This document shows, in pieces, positions 49,673 to 62,000 of a stretch of DNA of 64,000 nucleotides (its first letter is position 1; each line of letters starts with the position of its first letter). Source of the DNA: Sympetrum striolatum. Taxonomy: Eukaryota; Arthropoda; Insecta; Odonata; Libellulidae. Below the pieces are notes generated by a model. It did not search any database and was not told the origin of the DNA. It saw only the letters and a program-made list of their open reading frames with translations. The position numbers and the translations under genes are program-made. The stretch lies in assembly GCA_947579665.1 (NCBI GenBank), contig OX388350.1, positions 32,707,393 through 32,771,392 of the forward strand, read 5' to 3'.

Positions 49673-52600
49673 CTTGTAAGTAGCGGTACTTTTATTTTTA
49701 TTCATTCCTGACTACTCTTTTTACCATTATCAGCGATGGTTATCATTGGAAATTTTGGAATGAATTTTAGAGAGAGTCTTGTTGCTAAACCAGAGAGAGG
49801 GTCATTTACCTCAGGGAAGAGAAAGGCCGGGAGAGTGGTTGGTAAGATGGTAAGGAGGAGGAGAGGGCGAGATTCCCTGAGGGTTTAACGACGGTAGAGG
49901 AATTGCGTTGGAAGGCGGGAATGAATGAGAAGTGACCTCGGGCAGCCATGGGCTTATGGTACGCCGAAAGGTACAATATAAGGGGAGGTCATGTGCTAAC
50001 CCGCGGAACTTTATAGGACCCTTTCAGCCCCCTGTTACTTGCCCAGGAGCTAACGGGACTGTGCTTCCAAGTTTTCTACCGGAATTACTTTCTCGTTTGT
50101 CGCTGTCTGCATTTTGAATGCTCTCGAGTGATTCCCGTCTAATTTGAAGGAATTCTTCAAAGATTATTCCTGCTCAAAATTAATTTTCGGGCTCACTTAT
50201 GCGTAATGATGATATTACGTACGTGTAATTTCGATAGCTTTATTATGTTTAGGTTTTGACGGAAGTCATAAGCTCAAGTTCTGGTATGAGTACATAAGTA
50301 TGATACGCATGAGAGGTAGGCAAGGACGTTTACTATATACGTATCTTTCCTTCGATAGAATTGTGAACTTAAGAAAGAGGGACGTTTGTCTTCAGATTAT
50401 TTTAGCAAACTAACCTCTAAAATATATAAATATATTTATCTAAAGAAAAACACAAATTTTACAGGACAAGCCATTACAATATCCACAGTCATCACACTTT
50501 ATTAATTTAATTTCATTGTATAGCGATACGCCATAATTTACCACAGAATTCCCGTACTTATAAATAAAATTTGAAAAAATGTGTACCTTAGAGCCACAAT
50601 TGAAAATCATAACTATGTATGTACGAAAGGTGCACTGTAATTTTACAATTTCAGTATACGTCGTTACTTCCCGGTAAACCTAATTCAAATCCAAATAAAA
50701 TACATAAATATACCCTAATTAAATGTTATTTTCATAAAAATAATCACCCAAATGATTGTATTTTATGGTCAGTAGATATCTTTTAATTTTTACCAAGCTA
50801 TAGTTTAGTGTTGTCTTTCTTACGAAGAAGTCATTTTTTATGTATTTTTAGTTCCATAATTTCATAGTTTCTCCCAATTATGCGGTATAAGAGATGGCGT
50901 CCTCAAATTGCCTATTCTTTTTCATGAAGTGTTGATCCATCTATATATGATAAAATGTCACATTGAATGGCAATCCACTGAAATTAAATTAATAACATTC
51001 ACTCCATACACAACCTACTGATGAGTATGTCTCATATACGTTATTACAGATAAATCCAGTTAAAGGCACTTATTCACTTGTTGCTCTTATCTGTAAGCGC
51101 TCCTCTGTGAATGTATTCAATCCATCCCAACTCATTTCGGGACGCACCACTCAAATCAGTATCTCTCGCAACCTGTGGAGAACTTTAATGTTGACGTATA
51201 TTTTTAGCTTGGAAACAACATTTTGGATGCACGCTCTCCATCGAACAAAAGATTGTTAAAATCGCGCTCCCTAATGGGTGTTTAAATAAAGAGCGAGGAG
51301 CGATATAGAAACCGCTAGTGCATCGCTTTCGAAGAGATTTTAGTTCGTCCTTTGTGAAGTAATAGCGATCCATCACGTCTTTCATGTTCGTTTCGAAGCG
51401 AAGAAATCTTCGCCATTACGTGGCGTCAGACGATTTCACGCTGCGACAATTATCGCGAGATCCGCAAAAAAATTAACAATAGGATAATTTTCTCACATCC
51501 ATTTTCTTCCGCGTGGAGAGAGGCTGCAATTCTGCTCGTTAGGGAGGAGTCAATCCGAAATGAAAAGAGTTTTTCTCCCAAACCCCTCCGTAACATCCCA
51601 TTTGTCCCTCCCTTTTCGAAAACGATGTCCGCGTGGTCGTTCAAAGAGTCTACGGTGATCATCTCTTCCACCCCTTCGGTATTATATGTGTTTGAGAGAG
51701 AAATAGATTACGAGAGGGGGTTGCCTCTTTCTCTATCGCGACAGTAATTTATTCCTCCCTGTTCTTCTTTTTTATCTCTTTAAAAAAGGGAGAGAAGCAA
51801 AGGGATTCGACGAGTAGATGCGTCATTCATTGAAAGCCGCGTAATACTTCTGTACTTAGGTCCCGTATTTCTTTCATTTTCTCGGGAGAATTCTACGTCG
51901 ATGCTCTTTTTAGCTGTTGACATTCTTCCTTCAGAAATGCTACCTCATTCTCTTCGCGTAACTTCGAACTAAATTTTTTCGTTCATCCCAGGAAGCTTCA
52001 CGATCTTTTTCTCTAATATGTCAGTTCATTCGTTAATACTGTAATTAAGAAGAAGTCTATGTACGCAACAGATAAATCCTTTTTAAAGCAAAATACCTCA
52101 TTCTCTTAACAAAACCTCGTAAAAAAATTTCTACTCATCCTAGGAAGATTCATGATCTTTTTATTTTGATATGGCAATTCATTTGTTATTACTGTAATCG
52201 AGATGTACTTATATGCTATAGATATATCCTATCTTAAGCGAATTAAAGTAACTATTCGGATATTTTTAAAGGAGATTATGGAAAACCCATGTCGTAAATA
52301 ATGTTATAAGCGCTAATAGGATCTCTTCTGATTGCTATCTGTAATCTGAGATCTTATGAATAAAAACATCGTTGCAATAAATACATTTATTAAGAGACAT
52401 GTTAGCATTCTAAATAAGCTGTGACGAAAAATCGAGAAACTCTATATAAAATTATTCCTCCTAGCTGAGATACGTTCGAAGAGAAGATATCAGTATACCT
52501 CATTCCTCTAATTTGACATAAAATCAGCTGGAATTATCCACCGCATACATATAAATCCATTCAGATACTAATTTTGAGAGTAAAATAATTCTTTGCACGA

Positions 52601-52794
52601 ATAAATACTTAAAACTAATATTTTTAAATCGCAAGAAACATCTCTGTTTAACCCACTTGGAGTTAAATACGTATAAACAGAAGCAAGACCTGACGTGCAT
52701 ACATTAAGATGTATTTCATTTTTTACATTGAAAGGCATAATGACTCATTATTTAGACTACATTGTGACATATACTATAGTAACACTGCTCTATG
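49673..52794. other. AT-rich DNA with GC islands outside the palindrome
   Basis: A purine-rich then GC-rich patch lies at 49,785-50,110, with a 61-codon plus frame (49,932-50,117) that is unrecognised. A GC-richer stretch at about 51,260-51,670 has minus frames of 66 and 73 codons, also unrecognised. The rest is AT-rich. No exon or element could be supported. Confidence 0.4.
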
Positions 52795-52875
52795 TACAGT
52801 CCTGGCCAAAATTAACGCAGCACCGGCCGTAAGGATCGCTAGGGAGGTGCTGCGTTAATTTTGTCCAGGAGTGTA
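52795..52875 (-). mobile_element. 81-bp palindromic MITE, copy 2
   Basis: Same element as 19,660-19,740, in inverted orientation and of identical length. It is bounded by TA and self-complementary through TACAGTCCTGGCCAAAATTA and its partner end. Only a few positions differ from copy 1, and one change (TTTTGTCC for TTTTGGCC) breaks a stem pair. Confidence 0.85.
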
Positions 52876-55800
52876 CAAACTATAACTGATACGTTGAGGA
52901 GACATTACTATGGATTGTAGTATTCTCTTCGTGCCTACTGTTTGCGGGTTTCAGTTAGAGGAAATTGATTCCATGCAATATAAGTATTTCTTTGTTTTAC
53001 CAAGCCGATTATAAGAATGTGCGCCATTGCGTTTGCTCTCAGTTTTTAATTTAAAAATTCATTACAGATCCTACATTCTATTATTTTTTCTTGACCAATG
53101 CTACTCTAGAACCAATACAAACATTTGAGTAACATGGAAGAGATTTTCAGCAATCGTCTATATTTTGACCAGTCGGAAAATTGATAGCGAATTTTGGAAA
53201 TATGTGCCAAAAACCTTCGTTTTAGCATTCTTCCATTTCGCTGATAATGCGCGACAATAGTGGAAAAAATGTATGCAGAGTATTCATACGCCGTCGTTGA
53301 CTGAAAGCTGGCTAAGAGGACAATCCCTTAGACGTATGAATATCCTGCATTTTGCAGAATAAATCTTTATCGGGTACGTCGAGACGCCGTTCGCGCATGC
53401 GCAGAGCGGTGGTTTTGAAGGTGGTTATGGGACAGGAATTAGAAAGGATTGACATTCGGTGGCGGAAGGAAAGGGAGGAAGATAAGGAGTCGACGTGAAA
53501 GAGGATGTACCTGAAGACGTCTTCCCTGGGAAGGATGTTGACGGCTGCCGGAAGCCTCTGGTAACAGATAGTCCGCTTCGAGTGTGCTTCTATCGCATTC
53601 TTCCTTCCAACTTCAATTTTCTTGTTATCGGAATACGTCTGGAAGCCCTGCAAGTTTACGTGGTTCTTGGTCGGCTTAGGAAATATATTGATAGAAGAGC
53701 TATTCCTTGATACAGTAATCCATTTTCGTCAATGAAAATTATTCTGTACTGCTCAGTTATTAACGAATTATTATTTTATGTTTTCGGGGTATTGCTGATG
53801 GATCTTGTGCTTTTATGGGACAAAAAAGGAGCTACGTTTTTACTTCCCATAAGTAGGGCTGCGAGCTCTTCACTTTGAATGTACGGAAAAGCATATAATT
53901 TTTCTTAAAATACGGGAAAATCAGCTTCAGTATACCAGCCAAAAGTTCAATATACCAAGACTTATCGGCATCTAAATTGCTATTACCTACCCATTGACAT
54001 TGACATTTCAATTTTATAGAAGTTTTCTATCTATAAAGCTCATATTGCAATGAAATATACTTTACGAAAAGGTGCATGTCTTATACGTAACGATTGCGTG
54101 AAGGAAAGAACCAAAGCGCATGATCTTGGTACTTACAGACCTATTGAAAATTAAAAAATAACTCAGTTGTACGTAAATATATTTACTTTAAATATTACTG
54201 GCTATTCCCATGCAAATACTGGACATTACTTACGTCTCATATGACTTGGACAACGTGAATAGAAACATCCAGAGTAATATGAAAAGTATGACAATATTCG
54301 AAATTTATAGGTAGAAAGGAAGCATTCCTAGTAAATTTTTTTCTGCATTTACATGACTATAAAAGTAAATTCTATAGTATCTATCTTGACCACTCTCTCT
54401 GTTGCTGTCTAGGTTTTTGACACGACCTTCGAACGGCACGAGTGTATCGAACTCCTTAACTTGTTATATGTGTGTCTTTTGGGGGTAGGGTTGTCATTTG
54501 TTTGAGATTTATTGGTATTAGGTTTTCATATTGAAGAGATTAATTCAATTAAGAGAAATTGTGGTTTTTACTTCCTTCGGAAACCGAGCAACCCTGAGTT
54601 CATGCATTTCGCGGTAAATTCAATTCATTTGTTCTTTTAAATATTGGCACCCATTATCTTTATAACCTTTTACGCCCCGCGCGGCATTTTTTATTATTTT
54701 TCTTATTTTATTTAAAAAGTATCGTTACAGTATCAAAGATCGATAGTTAGTTATATCATTATCAGTGTTTAGGGTGCCAAAAATATTTCATTTTTGAAAA
54801 GGAATTTCACAAATTGCAATCAATTGCTTTTTTATCCATGCAGGGTTCCCTATTTTAATAGCATATTGAAAGAAACCCATATGCTTAATTTCGACTTATT
54901 TATTGAATATTTAAGTTTTGCATACTACTATGCTTAAATATACATTATATGTATTTATTGTTAATGAATATAAAGTTCTTAATTTTATATAGTAATCAGC
55001 TTTATAGTATTGATGATAATAAGAATGTACTGTTGATTCCATTGGCTTAAAAATTGCTATTTTCACCCGTAAGTTGGAAGGACATACTTAATACGACAGT
55101 ATTTATCAATCTAAATAGAAATGTTTCGTTATTCTGCCTCTTTAATTTTCTTTGCAAAGTCGGTGTTTCCATTCTTTCTTCCGGAATATTTTCTCTTCAA
55201 TTTATTCAGATTTGTATATTCATCATCGCTGCTGCCTCAAATCATTTTCAAGTACAAAAAAATTTGCATTTTTTTTAACGGAGGCTTCCTACTTCGACTC
55301 GGAAATTTTTGAGGAATCTTCACAAAAATTTAAAATGGCATTTTTCATCGTTTAGAATTCAATTTCTTTGTGTTCATATTTCTTTATAAAATTATTTAGT
55401 CAATTTGCACCAGAGATATTGATCTATGAATATAAGTTATTAATAAATGAGTTACTAATCTTCCAGAGTGCCCAACATAAATTCTTACAGTCTTTCTCTT
55501 ATAGAATATCCTCTGTAATATACGGTTTTTAAGTTCCAAACATGTAAGAGCTATGAAAGCATGTAGGAACGTACATTTAAAGACAATTGAACAAAATTCA
55601 TCTATTGATGTTATTGAATATAACAGATAATTAACTGGTGTTTATTAATCTGTAATATGTTGCGGGTAAATAATAATCTTAAAAATTCATTTGTAAATTA
55701 AATTGCTAGCAATTGGTTGACCTGTAAGTAATGTAAACTCAATTAAATCTTATTATCAATACACAATACCTCGTTAAATTGAAAAACGCAAATGCAAGTC

Positions 55801-56646
55801 AAATACTGAAAAAGTATTGGTACTTTTAAGGAATGTATAAGGAACTAGAGAAATACTCGGAAATTCCCAAACTAATCATTCTGCACTTAACGTGTTGGCA
55901 GTGTAAAGGTTAAAAATGAAGAACTAACTTGAAAATAAATGAAAGAGGAGAATCGTTCGCAATTCTTGATAAATTTGAGATAGATTTTTAATAAAAGATT
56001 ACAGTTTGTCAAATCTTAGTATGGACATCGAAACAGTGAAAATGCAGGTATGAAACAGCTAGAGAAACGTTTCTTTTGTAGAAGAGCCTTTTATGGTCTC
56101 GCTTTCCTCTTATGGAGGAATAATACGCCAGCTTAATGAATAACTTATCATTGCTCCTATCTATAATCTAATAAAACGCTGCTGATGAGATACGAAGCGC
56201 TGTTTTAAAAATTTGTGTGCTGAGTTTAAATAGTGTTATACCAATAGAAGGACGAATTTTTAAATAATTTAGCATAATAAGATATCTCAAGGAATCATTC
56301 AAAGTGCAGGAGGTTGACGTCGATAATTTTTACAATCAGGGAATGCTTTATAGAATTCATTATACATACAAACGTCTTGATTTATAAGAGAAGATTTCTA
56401 AACACTATGACCAAATTTGCGATTTAGAACTTTTTAGATAAGTAACATAAACCTACTCTAATACCTGAAGAAATAATAATTTGATTCAGATCCTATTATT
56501 CCTCCCATTTCCTTGTAGTAAGTAGATATTGTAACCATCAAAAGCAGCCCAGCATGTAAAATAATGTTTGCTTCACAGTAAAAATCACATTAAAAGTGTG
56601 ACTTTACTATGAGTCTTTTCTTTCATTTTCTTTTTTATGGAGTAAG
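52876..56646. other. AT-rich DNA with one GC-richer island
   Basis: At about 53,330-53,690 the sequence is GC-richer, with overlapping open frames on both strands (53,312-53,653 minus, 113 codons; 53,495-53,710 plus, 71 codons) and no recognised motif. Elsewhere it is AT-rich. Three staggered frames at 55,054-55,355 are chance-like. Confidence 0.4.
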
Positions 56647-56740
56647 GAGTGACTTCATTAAGGGAAGGGTTAAGGTGACTTTGCACATAAGGGCGTGCAC
56701 CCAGGAAAATTCCCAAGGAAAAACGGACTTGAAAAAAGTC

Positions 56741-56814
56741 TGACAGGGCCGGGAATCGAACCCGGGATCTTCCTCTAACCGGGAGACTGCCTTAACCATC
56801 TAGGCTACCCGACC
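56741..56814 (-). pseudogene. tRNA-like unit of the inverted dimer, left arm
   Basis: On the minus strand it reads GGTCGGGTAGCCTAGATGG at its 5' end, with an A box matching the consensus TRGYNNANNNGG, then a B box GGTTCGATTCC. It is followed by a run of six T (plus-strand A run 56,732-56,737), a typical RNA polymerase III stop. It differs from the right unit at very few positions. The acceptor stem is mismatched, so it is not called a functional tRNA. Confidence 0.7.
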
Positions 56815-56890
56815 AGACACCAGAACATTTTAACAAGCCGTTTTGGGGACTTTGTGCGCAAGGGCAAGTGCAGTTTCGTTAAAATGTTCT

Positions 56891-56964
56891 GGTCGGGTAG
56901 CCTAGATGGTTAAGGCAGCCTCCCGGTTAGAGGAAGATCCCGGGTTCGATTCCCGGCCCTGTCA
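56891..56964 (+). pseudogene. tRNA-like unit of the inverted dimer, right arm
   Basis: The A box TAGCCTAGATGG (56,898-56,909) and B box GGTTCGATTCC (56,943-56,953) both match consensus. The D stem GCC/GGC, an anticodon stem CCTC/GAGG with loop CCGGTTA, and the T stem CCGGG/CCCGG can all be drawn. The acceptor ends GGTCGGG and CCCTGTC pair poorly, and a run of six T follows at 56,968-56,973. The internal promoter looks intact, so polymerase III transcription is possible, but as a SINE-type RNA and not as a tRNA. Confidence 0.7.
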
Positions 56965-57006
56965 GCCTTTTTTCAAGTCCGTTTTTCCTTGAGAGTGACT
57001 TCATTA

Positions 57007-58603
57007 GTTGGTTCGTAGAAACTTAACATTCTGTTATATAAATTCCATTCCGTGCATTCCTACTTAGAAAGTCGTCTCATCTTCAGAAAAACTGATACGG
57101 ATAATCTGTATATATCGCTTGCTATGGTTAATTTGTGAAGAACCTCCATTGTGAAACACAATCTTCATTATCTATTTCTTAAAATTTAGAACCTCCTCTT
57201 TCCGAAGCTTTTACGCGCCACTTGCTACTCACAAAGATTAATGCAATGCTTTCGAGAAAATTATTGCCACCAAGAGAAGGGTAAATCCTAATGCAATTCA
57301 TCTTAATATAAAGAGAAGCCAAGGTGTCGAATCCGTATTTCGCGAAGGAAATGCGCTTTAATTTTGGGTCGAAATGAGTGAAAGGCGATGATCGAAACAG
57401 CGTTATATTGCCGGCGGGAAATTGCGTATTTGAGGGAAACCGTATTGGTATCGCGGATTTGTAGAGTTAAAGCGAGGGAGTGTTTTCTCATCACGGGAGT
57501 AATAAGAGGCGAAGTGGATCCATTCGCATTCTGAAAGATTCTCTGGGAATCCTGGAGAGCTCAGGTAGACCGGAGGGGAGTGAGGTAAAAAGTTGAATAA
57601 CCCCTTGCGGATTGATATTCCTCCAACCACTTCCCTCAACTTCCTAGAAAGAGAGTCATTAGGAATTTCGGGCCCTCACAATGAAGGGGGAATTTTCTTT
57701 TCAATCCCTCCAGGAATATTATCCCTGTTCCTATGTCTATACCCCCTGTGCTAGCACGCGTATGCGTGTGTAGTGCAAACGCGTCACAATTTCTACCCTC
57801 TTTTTTTTCCGCGCCAGCTTCGCTCGACAGCCGTCAATTTTTTTAATGATGGTGGCTGATTCATCGAATTCTTTGAAACCTCGCGAGAGATGGGTGGAAG
57901 GAGACCACATCTCCCACAGACGTTTCCGGAAGAATGCGTCTCTATCTTTCTCCTTCTTCCCCTTTCCAGCATCCTCGGATACATAGCCGCGATTTGATTC
58001 CGCTTTGATTACTTCACCCAACGTGGAGGATAGGCTTTATGATCACATGACTCCCGCCACCCTTCCTCGGAGACTATTCGTCTTTTTCTTCCTCTCCCCT
58101 CTTCATTTATTTATTTATTTAATGTATACGCTGAAATTTGGTGTGATATTCAGGTGGCAACGGTTGAGGGGGATATAGTGAGAAAACAATACAATATTTC
58201 CGGTATCCGCCCATCTTCCGTGGACAGTACACATCTTAATAATGACAATAAGCCCATTTAGTACAATTAATCAATTAGTCAAATATAATAAAATCTACGG
58301 AGGCGGCCGTGATATTATGGAAACTCATAGGTAATATAAAGAAAATGTATACTTTTCCACAAATTTAATTTATCGAAAAGTATACATAATATTTATAAGT
58401 ATAATATACGATATAAAAACACCTCCACTAAACACAGACACAGTCAATTGAATTAATTTATACTACATAATTTAATATGTAATACTACTTAGAACTATTT
58501 TCATATTATTAATGTAATACAGTGATTAAAACTTTACATTAATCATGCGTATATATCATTATCAAAGTAGATCTGGGACAGGTCTCAGCTGAAGTTTTCC
58601 AAA
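57007..58603. other. AT-rich to GC-richer DNA, nothing recognised
   Basis: A GC-richer stretch at about 57,390-58,080 has overlapping minus frames (57,303-58,021) rich in Lys, Arg, Ser and Pro that I do not recognise. A TTTA microsatellite lies at 58,108-58,121. The remainder is AT-rich. Confidence 0.4.
58345..58387. repeat. 13-bp-stem hairpin
   Basis: ATGTATACTTTTC (58,345-58,357) and its exact complement GAAAAGTATACAT (58,375-58,387) flank a 17-nt loop. It is an isolated inverted repeat of unknown meaning. Confidence 0.8.
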
Positions 58604-59020
58604 CATTTACATTTACATTTACCCTGCCATCCGCCAGTGGCACGTGGTAGGGGATTTAAAACACCGACATTTCTATCTAACCTGAACAGCTATTAACTTC
58701 TCTAATACTTCGCGGGAAAAACGACCAAAAGTAACCATATGTCTTTGCAACTACTTTCCTGTATCGCTTTTTGTTTTCTTTCCGGAAGATCGCGAAAGTT
58801 TATAACTGGGATAACAAACGGAGGAGAAAATGGATTAACTACTCGATCCTGTGGCTACTTCTTCATCCTCTGGTACGATATTTCATCCTGCAAATCTGTG
58901 AGCATATGAAACGTTGGCCTTTCCTACGTTTTCCTCTAACTTTTCCTTCTATTATCCTACATACTAAGTGATCATGCCTCATGACGTGTCCCAACCAGTT
59001 AGCCTTTCTTCTTTTGAATA
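58604..59020 (-). mobile_element. 3' end of a second non-LTR retrotransposon (minus strand)
   Basis: On the minus strand a coding relic (59,020 to about 58,800) is followed by untranslated sequence that includes GCCACTGGCGGATGGCAGGG and ends in a TAAATG repeat (plus-strand CATTTA units at 58,604-58,622). Truncation at the 5' side and a short-repeat tail are as in the relics at 1.1 and 23.6 kb, but the tail repeat differs, so this is a different family. Confidence 0.65.
58800..59020 (-). pseudogene. Non-LTR reverse transcriptase C-terminal relic
   Basis: The minus-strand frame from about 59,015 contains KRRKANWLGHVMRHDHL, followed by IIEGKVRGKRRKG. This is the well-known W-x-G-H-(V/I)-x-R-H-D ... 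I-I-E-G-K-x-x-G-K-R-x-x-G signature near the C-terminus of many non-LTR reverse transcriptases. Further on, a shifted frame shows YQRMKK, then a stop, then PQDR, matching the usual tail of the same domain. One frameshift and at least one stop make it a dead fragment. Confidence 0.75.
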
Positions 59021-62000
59021 TAACATATATATTATAATTTCAATTTTATAATCTTTTAATCTTATTTTTAAATTTTTTAACATTCACCTGCATTGGAATG
59101 AGAGGTTCTCCAGATTCTTTCTACTTCAATTTTTTCCTTATAAGTATAACCTTCCAAGTAGCTGTTATTAATTCGCTTTGAGGGAAGGGTTTTATTTCTC
59201 ATCAGCGTCCTTTTCGCTAACGTTTTTTGTTTTTTTTTTCCTCGTTGGACTTTTTCTACCTCTTTCTGTTACTATCTCTCCCTCGCAGATTTTTTTAATC
59301 TCGTCGGCACTATTTTTTGCGCGCTTTATCATCCTTTTTTATTATATTCGGAGATGATGGCTGGGGAAGAGAGTGAATCCGCGAGCCTTAAAGAGAGAGA
59401 GATACTTATTGTCTCCTTCCCGTCAGTATTCCTTGGAAATACCGAGCATTATGAATCTTTCTTCCCTCCGCTATACCCCCTCCCGTGTCTACGACTGTCT
59501 TTTGTCTCGTCCCCCTCAATTAACGGTATTTTTGCTCGATAAAAACAAAATAAAGCGGAACGATCTTTCCCCGTTGTGCGACGCGCCTTGTGTTCCTCCC
59601 CTCGGCACACGCCTTGTTCGCCGTTAATTAGTAAAAATGTGTGCGCTTTCCCTATCCTTTTAGGTGCTATATAGGTAGCGGTTTTCCCTCTGTGTCCCTT
59701 TGCGAAGACCCTCGGAACCTCCCCTCTCTCTCTCTTTCCCTCGATGGAAATTAAACGTCCACTTTGGGATTTCTTTTGTTCCTCCTTTGGCGATAAAAGT
59801 GAGCTAAGTTCGGTGGGAAGGATGGGAGAAAAGAGAATTATATGGATGAGGTGAATGAAGGAAGGAAAACAAGAATGGGTGATAAAGAGGGTTGAGAAGG
59901 AGTTGACGTGAAGAGAAGAATGATTGTTTAGTAATTAGTATTCTAAAAAGCTTTTGTCATTATTAAATATATTGGGAACAATAGTTGGGGCTGATGAAGC
60001 ATTGGATTGGCGTTCAGAAAGTTGAGAAATGAATCGCAAGTAGAATATCGCTCAGATTTTCCTGTCAATTATTTGTCGTGAGCAATTCCTATGTGATCGG
60101 AAAAAGGTTGTAATCAGCAAATTAATAATAGAAAATTAAATAAGGGTGTATTTGAAGAGTACAGAATAATTTAAAACACAAAATGATAAGTTATGCAATA
60201 TATTTCAATGTATAGTATATTTGTAAATTTATTTAAGGATTCCACATGGATATTACGGAAGTATTTTAACATGAGGTAGAATAAATCAAGTTTCAGGTGT
60301 AGCTTACTTCAGGAGTGAGTGACAAAGAGATAAGCTAGTACGGGAAGTAAGCACAGAAAATTATAAAAATGTAGAAGACTCGTGAAGTAGTGAATTGTAA
60401 AAGAGACTGAGGCTTATAGGTAATCGTTGCATTAGATCGTGAAAACATAAAATGCTGTGGGAGGGAGAGTAAATTGATTTTTGGTGGGGAAAGTGATCGA
60501 GTTGCAAAGTGGCAATTGACGTTCTAAACGGGAACGAAGATAAGAAGCATTAGACAATGTAATGGAATAAAAAGTTTTAATGTGTTAGATTTGAAGGAAA
60601 AGTGAAAGGTAAGAGGGACCAAACATTAGAGGAGTAAGGGTTTATAAGATTAGAAGAAGCGCTATATAGTGTAAAGAACACGATGGGAAAAGGCAGATGT
60701 CATGAATGAAATAGAAAAAGAGAAAACAGCGAACGAGATTGAATAGGTAAACCAGGGATATGGCAGAGGTAGATAAAGGAAGAAGATGAGATGAAATAAG
60801 GGAGTAGAATGGAAAGGGAGGGAAAGAAGAGGCAAACGGCGGAAGGTTGGTCTGAAAGGTGAATGAAGTGGTACAGAGGATGTTGCATTGAGAGGGAAGA
60901 GTCAAAAAGAATCGCGAGTTGATTGAGAGAGCATTGCATGGAAAAGGATTAGTCGGAGGTAGCGTGCGTCCAAGACAAAATAATCTTCTCGGAATCATTT
61001 AAACTCTTTGAAAGGAAATGTGTCGACGTTTCATCTCTCTTTACGATTCAAACTAAATTTTAATTTTCGCCTGCCAATACAGAAATGTAAGTGGCATGTT
61101 GTCCTTTGTCCTTGCTCTGCTGGGAGATGTCAATGGATTTCTTTGCGATAGCGAACCCTTTTAGTCAAAGGGCAGAATTTATAATTAAAAGGAAAACAAT
61201 CCGCTGTTGAAAATGTGGAAATGTTGTTTTGTTTTTGCTAGCGTTCTGATGATATGCTCAAGATGTTCTTCATTAATATGTGAATTCTTTTTTAGTACAA
61301 GGAGTTCTTATCGTAGATAGATGACTTTTCTTGCTGTCGTATTCATCTTCTTGGAGGAGGCTTTGATTTTCTCTATTTTGAATATGAGGCTCAACAACAG
61401 GGATATGGCATTAGCCTTAATTAGCACTTTCTCACGGATCTATAAAATTCTCGATATAAAGATATTAACGAAAGCTTCTTTCCTTTGTGTAATAAACTAT
61501 TAACAATTTAAATAATCTGTTTAAATAATAGATACACAGTAATGATTATTTATGCCCTTGGATAATATATGAGTGATGAAACTTAATTCTTAAATGATAA
61601 AGAAATGGAATTATTCGCAGTGGTATTTTTGCTCTTTCTTTTTCACTATTTATTTGCCGTCGTGACTTTTATTCTCGAGAGAACTGAAATGGAAAAATAT
61701 CAATCAAAATATGTATTATTCCAAGGCCTTTGTAATTTAGTAAATTTTCCATTCCCGTTTTAATCACACTACATTGCTGCAATATAGATACATTTACTTA
61801 TGTGGATCCAACTAATCTGATACATATTACTTCAGTTTCATATATAATTTTACATTGAAACGGGAATAAAAAATTAAAACTTTTTCTCATCATCGAGCGA
61901 GTATCAAGCTTTTTCTTATTTAGTTACCTATTCACCAAGTTCAATTCGGATTTCTAAAAAGAGCTGAAAGTCAAAATTTACTTTTAATGGTCCAATTATT

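Larger units (their letters stand above)
56647..57006. mobile_element. Inverted dimer of a tRNA-derived SINE with 14-bp target duplication
   Basis: The element is 56,661-56,992 (332 bp), between identical direct repeats GAGTGACTTCATTA at 56,647-56,660 and 56,993-57,006. Two nearly identical arms (56,715-56,834 and 56,878-56,990) are inverted copies, separated by a 43-nt loop. The left arm has a 7-nt extra (ACACCAG) near the inner end. Each arm holds a tRNA-like unit with its 5' side facing the loop. The loop contains GACTTTGTGCGCAAGGGC, which resembles GACTTTGCACATAAGGGCG at the left end of the element (about 56,677-56,695). The intact target duplication shows that the whole inverted pair was inserted in one retroposition-like event. 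Confidence 0.85.

Noticed and set aside
49932..50117. Relation of the 49.93-kb frame (containing PPVTCPGANG) to the palindrome core peptide (containing IPVTCIEVHP)
   Set aside because: The resemblance is limited to a few residues, and the DNA could not be aligned around it.
60642..60998. 118-codon minus-strand open frame
   Set aside because: It lies in a purine-rich tract, so its translation is a run of Phe, Leu, Ser and Pro explained by strand bias.
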